From the NCBI RefSeq assembly GCF_019195455.1, contig NZ_JAIMBW010000001.1:1-64000 (forward strand): a stretch of 64,000 nucleotides of DNA, given 5' to 3'. Of the stretch, positions 24,124 through 32,523 are shown piece by piece; within the stretch, counting starts at the first letter, position 1, and each line of letters opens with the position of its first letter. Under the pieces are notes generated by a model that worked only from the letters and a program-made list of their open reading frames with translations, did not search any database and was not told the origin of the DNA. The translations under genes and the position numbers were made by a program. This DNA comes from Gymnodinialimonas phycosphaerae (lineage in GTDB: Bacteria; Pseudomonadota; Alphaproteobacteria; Rhodobacterales; Rhodobacteraceae).

Positions 24124-24411
24124 TTAGCCGGAAACTGCCGGGCTGGATGCCGTGCAGATCGGGCGGCCCTCTACCGTTCGAAGCGGCAGGAGGGTCGTTT
24201 CAACGGGCCCCGAATGGAGATACCAGTAGCATCCGTCCTCCGCTTGAAGGCGGGCCGTCGTGAGATCCTGGTAAGGGGCTGCGAGTTGGATGACGGCTTC
24301 GGGCACTGGCGCTGCGGCAGGTTCAGTTTCGCGGCCTCCCTGATCGAACGATGGCGAACATCCGCCAAGGACCAATACCAGACTTCCTTGCGCAAGATGT
24401 CTCGACTTCAC
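24124..24411 (-). CDS. Small lipoprotein with CYWY motif (paralogue 2)
   Basis: 95 aa from a GTG start at 24411, supported by GAGGG eight bases upstream; the open frame to 24489 lacks such support. A signal ending in LVLGGC predicts a lipoprotein. The mature part has QDLTTARL, EDGCYWY, GPVETTLLPLR and PIC, matching paralogue 1 at 229-513 block by block. The family is unknown to me. It converges on the L,D-transpeptidase gene, with 66 bp between the stops. Confidence 0.68.
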   Translation of the reverse strand: MKSRHLAQGSLVLVLGGCSPSFDQGGRETEPAAAPVPEAVIQLAAPYQDLTTARLQAEDGCYWYLHSGPVETTLLPLRTVEGRPICTASSPAVSG

Positions 24412-24541
24412 GCGTACTGCCCTCTGCCAGTAGATTTTTTTGTTGTTCCCAGAGTGAACAATCTGGCCCCGGGTAGCAACGATGGCCATATGAATTTCGC
24501 GTTATGCGTGGCCCAATCCTCAACTGGGCTGCGTAAATGCA

Positions 24542-25189
24542 TCAGCTGGATGATTGGAGCGCGGACACAAGATGGCCGATGCCGGTCAAAAGCACGACGA
24601 CTGCGCCGAAGAGCACGAGCGACAAGAACACAGCGGTTCCCCGAGAACGGCTATGCGCAAATGATCGGCGCTGCGCGAGCCAACCCTCGATCACGGAGAC
24701 ATAGAGTGGAATTGCGCTGACCAGCGTCGCGTAGAGATAGACCCCCGAGATATTCTCGAAGAAAGCCGAGCGCGCGAGGGTTGGCGCCACAACGCGAACC
24801 GCCGTTGCGCGACTGCCTCCGAAAGACCCGAACCAGTCAGCGGAAAGCACGTAGATCAAGATGTGCAGCACGATGAAGGCAACGAGCCTTGCGGCAACGT
24901 CAAGGAACAGGACCAAGCCTGGTCGTCGCTCAAGGTTTCCGCGCGCGTTGGTCGAGGCGTAGAGGAAGAAGGCGAGATAATTCACAACGAAGACCACCGG
25001 TAGGCCGTTGGTGACAACCTGGCGCAGGAACCGCTCGAGCGCCTGTTGGTTCTCGGACAATGCGGTCGCGAAGCCTGGCGTCAGCGCGACGAAGATCGCA
25101 AGGAGCGGCAGCAGCCCTGCGAGGCTGACAAGCATGGTGTTCCATGCAAATCGCGAGAACGGCATCTCGGGGGAGAAGAAGCGTTGCAT
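24542..25189 (-). CDS. Multi-pass membrane protein, unknown function
   Basis: 215 aa from ATG 25189 (MQRFFSPEMPF), with AAGTGAG upstream. About five hydrophobic helices are visible, with a short soluble stretch between helices 1 and 2 (LSENQQALERFLRQV). No catalytic motif is recognised. It stands alone between two copper operons. A transport or assembly role is possible but unsupported. Confidence 0.6.
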   Translation of the reverse strand: MQRFFSPEMPFSRFAWNTMLVSLAGLLPLLAIFVALTPGFATALSENQQALERFLRQVVTNGLPVVFVVNYLAFFLYASTNARGNLERRPGLVLFLDVAARLVAFIVLHILIYVLSADWFGSFGGSRATAVRVVAPTLARSAFFENISGVYLYATLVSAIPLYVSVIEGWLAQRRSFAHSRSRGTAVFLSLVLFGAVVVLLTGIGHLVSALQSSS

Positions 25190-25454
25190 GCTCACTTTCT
25201 GACACCTTCTATCGGAAAGCTGATCTGGCCCATCGTCGCATCTTGCGTTCATTCCTCCTCGACATGGCGTGGGGGCGAACACTGATCTTCTCGCTCTCGA
25301 AGATCCAACGTAACGTCATTCAGGTGTGGGAGGGGGGCGAAGTCAGGCCAATCGATCACGCCTTTGTTATGCGCGGTTTTTGATGCCGGATTCTGCTTGC
25401 GCGATCAGCGAACTACGCGCTTTCGTGCGCTGCAGGCTCTTCACAGACAGCAGT

Positions 25455-25811
25455 ATGATTCGTCTTCTTCGCGCACTTTTGGTTGCAGTTTTTGCGCTGG
25501 CGACCAGCGTCGGCGGTGCCGTTGCGCACCACGCCGTTCATTGCGACGCGACGGGGTCAGAAGGGCGGCTCGCGGAGCATGATCACGGCGGACATGTCGC
25601 GCTACACGCCGAAGTGCCTGACCAAGAAGCTATTCCTTTGGCCGCGGACCTCGGCTTTGCAGAGTGTTCCCAGCATCTCTGCTCCGTCTACATTTCTTCA
25701 GTCGAGAACCCGAGAGAACAGGTGGCGGTTCCCGTCGCCAATAGGCCGGCAGACACCAGCATCTCCTGTCTGAGCCGCCCCGAAAGCCTGTATCGCCCCC
25801 CTGATGTCTGA
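25455..25811 (+). CDS. Small His-rich exported protein
   Basis: 118 aa from ATG 25455. The signal peptide ends near GGAVA. The mature N-terminus is His/Cys-rich (HHAVHCDATG, AEHDHGGHVALH) and has a later CSQHLC pair. The style resembles the protein at 18762. Metal capture in the periplasm is inferred. It precedes the lipoprotein/TolC/copper-oxidase genes by 76 bp and is probably the first gene of that operon. Confidence 0.68.
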   Translation: MIRLLRALLVAVFALATSVGGAVAHHAVHCDATGSEGRLAEHDHGGHVALHAEVPDQEAIPLAADLGFAECSQHLCSVYISSVENPREQVAVPVANRPADTSISCLSRPESLYRPPDV

Positions 25812-25887
25812 TCGCTGATAACCGGCGACGCCGGAGTGCGGCTCTTTGTGGGGCCGTCTTTTCTCACTCAGACGATCGGATACCAAC

Positions 25888-26118
25888 ATGAAGATAGTTC
25901 ATGCGGCACTGCTGCCGCTCGCTTTGGCTGCGTGCGCGCCGCCATCTGTCCTGCCTGACCAGGAAGTCCTCGGCCTTGGCGCCGCGAACAATCAATCGGT
26001 TCAGAGCAGGTCTGCCCTTGTGGCACTCTTCCCCGACTTCGAGGCCCGTCCTGTCGTTCAGCCGGGCGACTGGAGCGACTTGAATCGCTCACAAGCGCCT
26101 GAAGGAGCACTCGAATGA
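25888..26118 (+). CDS. Very small lipoprotein before TolC gene
   Basis: 76 aa. Signal with lipobox LAAC (MKIVHAALLPLALAAC). The mature part is short and shows no known domain. Its last codons overlap the TolC-family start (ATGA). It may be a small partner or assembly factor of the outer-membrane factor that follows; this is inference from coupling only. Confidence 0.65.
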   Translation: MKIVHAALLPLALAACAPPSVLPDQEVLGLGAANNQSVQSRSALVALFPDFEARPVVQPGDWSDLNRSQAPEGALE

Positions 26119-27572
26119 AGCGGGCCGGCCTTTTTTTATCGTTGAGTGCCATGGCCTTGTCGGCATGTGCCAATCCCGAACTGACTGCTGGACTTGCTGC
26201 GCGCGAACCGGGTTTCGAGACGGTTCGCAACACGACTTCTGCGGCGACCCGAGCACAAACAGTCTTCTTGCAGGATGCCGAGTCTATCCGCGCGAATTCC
26301 GAACGCGTGCACCAGATGGTCCACGGCCGGACGTTGTCAGCCGACACGGCGGTCCAGGTCGCTCTTCTGAACAATCGCGGGTTGCAGGCGAGCTACGCCG
26401 AGCTGGGCATGACGGCTGCAGATATCTGGCAAACGACGCTGCAACCCAACCCGACGGTGTCTCTTGGTCTTCTTGGTATCAATGCCGAGGGTCTCGCATG
26501 GCGTGCGCTCGAGGGAATGATCGCCAACAATATTCTGGCCCTGACGACAAGCGAACGCCGCAGTCGGATTGCGGAGACAAGGTTCAGGCAAGCGCAGTTG
26601 CGCGCTGCCGAGGAAACGCTGAGGGTCGCGACGGAAACCCGGCTTGCCTGGATCGAGGCTGTGGCGGCCTTCGAGGCCGCCAGTGTCGTACGAGACGCGG
26701 AAGCCACGGCCAACGCGCAGTCCGACCTCGCGCGTGAGCTTGGAGAGACGGGCTTCTTGAACCGGGCGGCACAGGCGCGTGATCAGGCCCTGTTCGCGGA
26801 GTTGGCTGGGCAGAGGGCGCGTGCGCGTCTGGATGCTCAGATCGCGAAGGAACGGCTTACCCGATTGATGGGTCTCTGGGGTACTGAGACCGAGTACTAT
26901 GTGCCGGACGCCTTGCCGGCACTGCCAGGCCGGGCCGGTGCGCCCCGGGACGCTGAAGCTCAGGCTCTCGCGCGGCGTGTGGATCTCATCCTCGCCCGAC
27001 TGGAACTGGAGGCTGTCGCTCAGGAGCACGGGCTGGTGAATGCAACGAGGTCTGTCACCGATCTCGAGCTGATCGCAGGCTTCGAACTCGAGCGCGAGGA
27101 CACTGGCGCAGGAATCGAACGCGAAACGACACCGCAGGTCGAGCTCGAGTTCGCAATTCCCATCTTCGACAGCGGCGAAGCGAGACTGCGACGTGCCGAG
27201 ATGGCTTATCTGCGCGCGGCACACCAGCTTGCGGAACGCGCCGTAACTGTAAGGTCCGAGGCACGCGCTGCTCAGGCCGAACTGGCCGGTGCGCATCAGA
27301 TTGCGCGCCACTACCGCGACAACCTCGTACCCATGCGGGCGCTCGTCGAGAGCGAGACGCTGCGTGCCTACAACGGGATGATCGAGTCCTACACCGAACT
27401 TCTCGATGCCATCCGGGCGCGGCAGGCGGCTCAGATGGCGGAGGTGTCGGCGCGGGCAGACTACTGGAGAGCAGAGGCGCTCATGACGGCAGCGCTCTAT
27501 GGCGGCGGCGGTGAGGGCGGCGGCGGCGGTGCCGCTCCGGAAATGGCCGCTGGCGGCGCACCCGGACATTGA
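26115..27572 (+). CDS. TolC-family outer membrane factor, lipoprotein
   Basis: 485 aa. A lipobox (MALSAC) is followed by the long alpha-helical repeats of OEP/TolC proteins (ALLNNRGLQASYAELG, then LRRAEMAYLRAAHQLAERAV). The C-terminus is a Gly-rich run (GGGGEGGGGGAAPE). No RND or adaptor gene is beside it; its neighbours are a copper oxidase and cupredoxins, an arrangement seen in other copper islands. It may serve export of copper or of a metal-binding protein (inference). Confidence 0.9.
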   Translation: MKRAGLFLSLSAMALSACANPELTAGLAAREPGFETVRNTTSAATRAQTVFLQDAESIRANSERVHQMVHGRTLSADTAVQVALLNNRGLQASYAELGMTAADIWQTTLQPNPTVSLGLLGINAEGLAWRALEGMIANNILALTTSERRSRIAETRFRQAQLRAAEETLRVATETRLAWIEAVAAFEAASVVRDAEATANAQSDLARELGETGFLNRAAQARDQALFAELAGQRARARLDAQIAKERLTRLMGLWGTETEYYVPDALPALPGRAGAPRDAEAQALARRVDLILARLELEAVAQEHGLVNATRSVTDLELIAGFELEREDTGAGIERETTPQVELEFAIPIFDSGEARLRRAEMAYLRAAHQLAERAVTVRSEARAAQAELAGAHQIARHYRDNLVPMRALVESETLRAYNGMIESYTELLDAIRARQAAQMAEVSARADYWRAEALMTAALYGGGGEGGGGGAAPEMAAGGAPGH

Positions 27573-27586
27573 GAAAGGACAACAGG

Positions 27587-28927
27587 ATGAACAGACGTCA
27601 AATGCTTGGTGCAGGTGCCACCCTCGTCGGCGCCTCGCTCCTTGCCCGGACTTCAACCGCGCAGACACCCGAAGCCCCGGTGGCCGGAGCCGCGGCGACA
27701 CAGGTCCCCCCGCGCCCGAGTTCAGGGCCAGACTACAACCCGGTCGTGACCCTGAACGGCTGGTCCGTGCCCTGGCGGATGAACGGGAACGTGAAAGAGT
27801 TCCACCTGATCGCCGAACCGGTGGAACGGGAGCTCGCTGAAGGGACCGTCGCGCGGCTCTGGGGCTACAATGGCAGCTCGATCGGCCCGACCATCGAGGC
27901 GGTGGAGGGCGACCGGGTGCGCATCTTCGTCACCAATCACCTGCCCGAACACACCTCGGTCCACTGGCACGGGCTGATCCTGCCATCGGGCATGGACGGT
28001 GTGGGGGGGCTCAGCCATCCCGGCATCCCGCCCGGCAAGACCTTCGTTTACGAGTTCGACCTGATCAAGTCGGGCACGTTCATGTACCACCCGCATGCCG
28101 ATGAAATGGTACAGATGGCGATGGGCATGATGGGGCTCTTCATCGTGCATCCGCGGGATCCGTCCTTCATGGCCGTGGACCGAGACTTCGCCTTTCTGCT
28201 CAACGCTTTCGACATCACGCCGGGCTCTGCGGTCCCGCGCACGATGACGATGCTGGACTTCAATCTCTGGTGCTGGAACAGCCGGATCTTCCCCGACATC
28301 GACCCACTTGTCGTGCGTCAGGGCGACCGGGTGCGGGTGCGGGTGGGCAACCTGACGATGACCAACCACCCGATCCACATGCACGGCTACGACTTCGAGG
28401 TGACGGGCACAGATGGCGGGTGGGTCCGGCCGGAAGCGCGCTGGCCCGAGGTCTCCATCGATATCCCGGTGGGAGCGATGCGCGCTTATGAGTTCGATGC
28501 GATCCATCCAGGCGACTGGGCAATCCACTGCCACAAATCGCACCACACGATGAACGCGATGGGCCACGACATCCCCACGATGATCGGTGCGGACCAGCGC
28601 CGTTCGGTCGAACTGATCCGCCAGCACCAGCGCGGATACATGGCCATGGGGAGTGCCGGCATGGCCGAGATGGGTGAGATGGAAATGCCACTGCCCGCCA
28701 ACACGGTGCCGATGATGACCGGATGGGGACCGCATGGCCCCTTGGAAATGGGCGGCATGTTCTCGGTCGTGAAGGTCCGGCCCGACATCGCGCCCGGCGA
28801 CTACAGCGATCCCGGCTGGTACGAGAACCCGCCAGGAACCGAGGCGCACGAATGGACAGGCGACCTGCCCGAGATTGCGCGCAACGACAGCCCCAGGACC
28901 ACACTTACCCCGCGATCGCGGGCTTGA
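27587..28927 (+). CDS. Multicopper oxidase/copper oxidase with Met-rich tail
   Basis: 446 aa from ATG 27587, with a Tat-like MNRRQMLGAG leader. Copper blocks are VHWHGLI, MYHPHADEM, HPIHMHGYDF and the T1 block HCHKSHHTMNAM. Unlike CueO-type enzymes, about 110 residues follow the T1 block, with many Met (YMAMGSAGMAEMGEMEMP, MMTGWGPHGPLEMGGM). The tail could deliver Cu(I). It is a second, distinct multicopper oxidase in the island. It follows the TolC gene by 14 bp and precedes a cupredoxin. Confidence 0.92.
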   Translation: MNRRQMLGAGATLVGASLLARTSTAQTPEAPVAGAAATQVPPRPSSGPDYNPVVTLNGWSVPWRMNGNVKEFHLIAEPVERELAEGTVARLWGYNGSSIGPTIEAVEGDRVRIFVTNHLPEHTSVHWHGLILPSGMDGVGGLSHPGIPPGKTFVYEFDLIKSGTFMYHPHADEMVQMAMGMMGLFIVHPRDPSFMAVDRDFAFLLNAFDITPGSAVPRTMTMLDFNLWCWNSRIFPDIDPLVVRQGDRVRVRVGNLTMTNHPIHMHGYDFEVTGTDGGWVRPEARWPEVSIDIPVGAMRAYEFDAIHPGDWAIHCHKSHHTMNAMGHDIPTMIGADQRRSVELIRQHQRGYMAMGSAGMAEMGEMEMPLPANTVPMMTGWGPHGPLEMGGMFSVVKVRPDIAPGDYSDPGWYENPPGTEAHEWTGDLPEIARNDSPRTTLTPRSRA

Positions 28928-28949
28928 ACTTCTCAGCTACGGAGACCCA

Positions 28950-29420
28950 ATGAAACGCGCTTCTCTTTCCATTCTTGCCTTGCTTCTCATGAGCAGTGTC
29001 GCAGCCGCCGACGGCGGGCATGCCCATGCCGACGACTGGGAGATCGGTCGCCCGGGCAATGCGGCCGATGTAACCCGGACGATCGAAGTCGACATGTTCG
29101 AGCCCGATAGTGGCGGCATGGCATTCTCGCCTGCCGAACTGACGATCGCGCGCGGCGAGACGGTGCGCTTTGTCGTCACCAACCGCGGGGTGCTCGACCA
29201 CGAAATGGTCATCGATACGGTCGAGGCGAACATGGAGCACATGCAAGTCATGATGATGAACCCCGATATGAAGCATCACGATCCGAACGCCGTCTCGCTC
29301 GCTCCGGGTGAGACTGGTGAACTGATCTGGACATTCAGTCAGGCCGGAACGTTCCAGTTCGCCTGCCTGATCCCCGGCCACATGGAAGCGGGCATGCACG
29401 GACCGCTGAACGTCAACTGA
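28950..29420 (+). CDS. Cupredoxin-domain periplasmic protein
   Basis: 156 aa from ATG 28950. Signal peptide ends near VAAAD, followed by GGHAHADD. The cupredoxin fold has DHEMVIDT (His ligand), a Met/His loop (NMEHMQVMMMNPDMKHH) and the C-terminal block FACLIPGHMEAGM (Cys, His, Met). It is expected to bind one copper and shuttle electrons or Cu to the adjacent oxidase. Confidence 0.92.
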   Translation: MKRASLSILALLLMSSVAAADGGHAHADDWEIGRPGNAADVTRTIEVDMFEPDSGGMAFSPAELTIARGETVRFVVTNRGVLDHEMVIDTVEANMEHMQVMMMNPDMKHHDPNAVSLAPGETGELIWTFSQAGTFQFACLIPGHMEAGMHGPLNVN

Positions 29421-29438
29421 TCTGCGAGGAGTAAACAA

Positions 29439-29729
29439 ATGAAGACCCTTAAGACCGCGGCGTTTGCCGCAGCCCTCGGCCTTATCGCTCTGCCTGCATC
29501 TGCAGAGGGCTTCGTGCGGGGCGTCGTGGAAGAAATCACCACCGATCCGCAAAGGCTCACCATCGCGCATGACGCGATTCCGAACCTCGAGATGGAGGCC
29601 ATGACAATGGTGTTTCGTGTCGCCGATCCCGAGATGCTGGACGGCCTGAGCGTTGGACAGGCGATCGAGTTCGAGGCAGAGCGCGTCAATGGTCGTCTGA
29701 CCGTTACTGCTTTGCGCGATCCATCGTAA
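29439..29729 (+). CDS. CusF-like copper-binding protein
   Basis: 96 aa. The signal peptide ends near ASAEG. The small beta-barrel shows the CusF/CusF-like pattern HDAIPNLEMEAMTMVFRV, with Met ligands and an aromatic-free variant, followed by GLSVGQAIEFEAE. It would hand Cu(I) or Ag(I) between periplasmic partners. It is the last gene of the copper oxidase operon and is followed 22 bp later by a hairpin. Confidence 0.88.
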   Translation: MKTLKTAAFAAALGLIALPASAEGFVRGVVEEITTDPQRLTIAHDAIPNLEMEAMTMVFRVADPEMLDGLSVGQAIEFEAERVNGRLTVTALRDPS

Positions 29730-29750
29730 TCCCAATTGCACCGACGATAT

Positions 29751-29773
29751 TGCGGGGCCGATCCGGCCCCGCA
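29751..29773 (+). terminator. Hairpin after the CusF-like gene
   Basis: TGCGGGGCCG and CGGCCCCGCA form a perfect 10-bp stem with a 3-base loop, 22 bp after the stop. A T-run is absent directly after it, so it may be a weak or assisted terminator. Confidence 0.6.
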
Positions 29774-30132
29774 TCCCGTCGAAAATTCATTTTGTCTGCT
29801 GAGAAGAGAGCCCTCGGCTAGCCGCCGAGATATCTTACCGTTTGTCTCAATTGGATATTTTCGCAAACCCATGGTTAGCTGCCAGTCGCGATTTCAGTAG
29901 ATGAAAATTCGGACCAGCCTTCACATCAATTAAAACAATGACTTAGAGCCCGGAGAACGTTGGATTCCAGTCTCGTCCCCTCCGCCAATCGGCATCATTA
30001 GGTATCTGATTTTAAATGGTAGTTGTAATGACATAGTGGGCCTGCCCCCTTATGTGCCCCCTTCGCGTGTTGCGTTGGTCCCGGCAGGAGGGGGGTGCGC
30101 CACCTTGCTTGACGTTATGTCGCGTATCTTGT

Positions 30133-30388
30133 CTTGGTGTCTTGGTGTCTTGGTGTCTTGGTGTCTTGGTGTCTTGGTGTCTTGGTGTCTTGGTGTCTTG
30201 GTGTCTTGGTGTCTTGGTGTCTTGGTGTCTTGGTGTCTTGGTGTCTTGGTGTCTTGGTGTCTTGGTGTCTTGGTGTCTTGGTGTCTTGGTGTCTTGGTGT
30301 CTTGGTGTCTTGGTGTCTTGGTGTCTTGGTGTCTTGGTGTCTTGCTGTCTTGCTGTCTTGCTGTCTTGCTGTCTTGCTGTCTTGCTGC
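30133..30388. repeat. 32-unit array of an 8-bp tandem repeat
   Basis: 26 perfect copies of CTTGGTGT (30133-30340) are followed without interruption by five copies of CTTGCTGT and one CTTGCTGC (30341-30388). The two blocks differ by one base, in a clean switch. There are no spacers, so it is not a CRISPR. Arrays of this kind change length by replication slippage. Confidence 0.97.
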
Positions 30389-30396
30389 CCTACGCC

Positions 30397-30429
30397 CCGG
30401 ACGTGGCCCGGACGTGGCCCGGACGTGAC
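30397..30429. repeat. 11-bp repeat, three copies
   Basis: CCGGACGTGGC is repeated at 30397 and 30408 and once more, with one change (CCGGACGTGAC), at 30419. It lies directly after the 8-bp array. Confidence 0.85.
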
Positions 30430-30570
30430 CACCGTAGTCTAGAAGGTGGGCGGGTTGAGGACTTGATAGGTGTTGGGCGTGGCGGCGACTTGGTAGGGGC
30501 TGCACGGAAGGGGTGCGGATTTGCTGGAGGCAAGAGTTAGTCCGGACACCCGGCCCACCCCCCGGCCTAC

Positions 30571-30585
30571 CCCGCGCGGCGCGGG
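30571..30585 (+). terminator. Terminator-like hairpin
   Basis: CCCGCG and CGCGGG pair around a 3-base loop, followed by ATTTT. It has the form of a small intrinsic terminator, though no gene upstream needs it. Confidence 0.4.
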
Positions 30586-30713
30586 ATTTTCCTTATCACC
30601 CTGTCACAGAAAATTCGGGTATTTCAGGGTTCTGACAAAACCGACAAACGACACGGCTAATGTCGCGGTGCGCCCCCTGCCGGGAAAGAGTAATGCCGCT
30701 GGGCCAACGGGGG

Positions 30714-31075
30714 GGCATTGTTGCAGAACGACGGCATGAGGCGTGACGGCCCTCTAGCCCATTGATGTCAGGCGACGCGGCCATCCCGGCAGCCTGTCGC
30801 AGCGGGAGCCTGAACAGCACCTTGATCGAAAGGCAAAACTGGATTGCCGCGTCCGAGAAGACCGGCGGACGACCTGGGCGTCCTTCATGCGGTGCAAGCC
30901 AAGTCATATCTTTGTCGCGTCAAACCAGCAGCGAGCCGCGCTTCCTGAGCGCGGCGTTGTAATCGGACCAGTTCGTGGTGCGGTAGCGGGCGGGAGGTGG
31001 CTTTGTCATGAAGCTCACTTAACCGACTGGATTCGTGTTGTGAGTCCTCATAAGTCAGAGTTTTGCAACAACGCC
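30714..31075 (-). mobile_element. Deleted IS5-type element, copy 1 (362 bp)
   Basis: Ends are GGCATTGTTGCAGAAC and, inverted, GTTTTGCAACAACGCC, which match with two mismatches. On the minus strand it retains only the N-terminal part of an IS5-family transposase (NWSDYNAALRKRGSLLV, then a frameshift, then GRPGRPPVFSDAAIQFCL and SIKVLFRLPLRQ). The catalytic half is deleted, so it is a MITE-like derivative. A copy lies at 31792 in the same orientation, differing at about eight positions. No target duplication is evident. Confidence 0.85.
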
Positions 31076-31078
31076 CTG

Positions 31079-31558
31079 TCAGTCCACCAATGTGAACGTA
31101 TGTTCGTAGTGACCGGCATCGCGCCGTGTCGTCACCATTTGACCGCGTGCTCCAATGAATCGGCCCGTACCGCCAATTACAGCCCTGACATGCGGCGAAT
31201 CTGGCGCCATTTCAGCTTGCCCATTAGGATATGCTGCCGTTCCAGCTATCACCAGTGTATCTGTATTACCAAAATTTACGACAATCTGCGCGATACGGTC
31301 CAGAAACAATTCATTTTCGCCGATTGGAATTGAAACTGTAATGATGACGCCATGCATCTCACCAGATGTGCCATCATCTGCAGTAAATTCCGCCTCAAAT
31401 GCCATTACGTCACCATGCGACGAACCTTGTGCACCAATGTCCACATGCGTGATGGCTGGTAATTCCTGCAGAATGGAAAACGTCTGATCCGCTGAAGCGG
31501 GAATGGCAACCAAGCCTACCAACGCTAAAGCTGCAACGTGCGTGTAGAAATGGTTCAT
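31079..31558 (-). CDS. Allene-oxide-cyclase/dirigent-barrel-like exported protein
   Basis: 159 aa with a Sec signal peptide (MNHFYTHVAALALVGLVAIPASA). The C-terminal pattern AVIGGTGRFIGARGQ and the eight-stranded-barrel layout recall allene oxide cyclase-like and dirigent-like proteins. Base composition is visibly less GC-rich than its neighbours. The gene lies between two direct copies of a deleted IS5-type element, with its stop three bases from copy 1. It is probably an acquired cargo gene. Function in bacteria is unknown. Confidence 0.7.
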   Translation of the reverse strand: MNHFYTHVAALALVGLVAIPASADQTFSILQELPAITHVDIGAQGSSHGDVMAFEAEFTADDGTSGEMHGVIITVSIPIGENELFLDRIAQIVVNFGNTDTLVIAGTAAYPNGQAEMAPDSPHVRAVIGGTGRFIGARGQMVTTRRDAGHYEHTFTLVD

Positions 31559-31791
31559 TGGTCAAGTCCTTTGTAAGCTACTGTGCCTGCTGACGTCAGA
31601 AAAAGCACTGGTACTCTAATCGCTGATATCATGTCATCACACAATGGGTATTTTTTTCTGTGCCACGCAACTTGGGTGTCTGAAAACTAGCGCAAGGCAG
31701 TTGTTTTATCAGACTGCAAGCCACTCTTTTGATTATACACTTCGATGCATTCGTATGACGATCGCGTTTTGAAAGGATGTAACACCAACAA

Positions 31792-32154
31792 GGCATTGTT
31801 GCAGAACGACGGCATGAGGCGTGACGGCCCTCTAGCCCATTGATGTCAGGCGACGCGGACGATCTCGGCAGCCTATCGAAGTGGGAGCCTGAACAGCACC
31901 TTGATCGAAAGGCAAAACTGGATTGCCGCGTCCGAGAAGACCGGCGGACGACCTGGGCGTCCTTCATGCGGTGCAAGCCAAGTCATATCTTTGTCGCGTC
32001 AAACCAGCAGCGAGCCGCGCTTCCTGAGCGCGGCGTTGTAATCGGACCAGTTCGTGGTGCGGTAGCGGGCGGGAGGTGGCTTTGTCATGAAGCTCACTTA
32101 ACCGACTGGATTCGTGTTGTGATTCCTCATAAGTCAGAGTTTTGCAACAACGCC
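31792..32154 (-). mobile_element. Deleted IS5-type element, copy 2 (363 bp)
   Basis: Same ends, orientation, frameshifted transposase start and internal deletion as copy 1 at 30714-31075. The main differences lie in the short stretch near 31858-31885. Identical deletion joints show that one copy was made from the other, or both from a shared deleted ancestor, after the deletion. Confidence 0.85.
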
Positions 32155-32523
32155 GGCTCGGGAGCGAAAACCAGAAGATGGCGGTTTCTGCTGATTAATC
32201 GATCTTCAAGACTAATTCTGTAATCAGCTGTTTGTTGGCGGCGATCCTGATGGCGGTGGTGTCGGGCCGACGGCTGGCAGGATCAGGCGGGAAGCAGATA
32301 GTCGCCGCGCATTGCATCGGGTTAGCGCGCAGTCTTCGACGCGCAACACCCTTGCCACGGGGCGTTGTCGCACGCCGACCGTCTTGGTGGAACGGTGGCA
32401 GTACTTGGACTGTGTGAGAAAGATTTTTTGCAAAACGCCGTTCGAATTCACCGCGCACGACCTCTTTCCTTTTCAGGGCCCGCGTTCTAGGAATGTTCTG
32501 CACTTATTTGCAAAGGATGAAGT
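32155..32523. other. Intergenic stretch upstream of the dihaem cytochrome
   Basis: 369 bp. Short frames on both strands have no recognisable domain. It presumably holds the promoter of the gene starting at 32524, but no convincing motif was found. Confidence 0.5.

Larger units (their letters stand above)
29774..30713. other. Gene-free stretch with repeats
   Basis: About 940 bp without a convincing gene. It starts with AT-richer DNA (29774-30030). It then holds the 8-bp array (30133-30388), an 11-bp triple repeat, C-rich sequence and a terminator-like hairpin, and ends at an IS remnant. Several open frames run through the array in all six frames. They exist only because the repeat has no stop codons, and none is believable as a gene. 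Confidence 0.7.

Noticed and set aside
26337..27701. 454-codon minus-strand frame across the TolC gene
   Set aside because: Shadow frame without domains; the TolC family signal and lipobox are on the plus strand.
30133..30388. Possible CRISPR array
   Set aside because: No spacers; the repeats are contiguous 8-mers.
30036..30540. Several open frames through the 8-bp array, with WCLGVLVS or RHQDTKTP repeats
   Set aside because: They exist in all frames because the repeat lacks stops; no ribosome sites or flanking domains.
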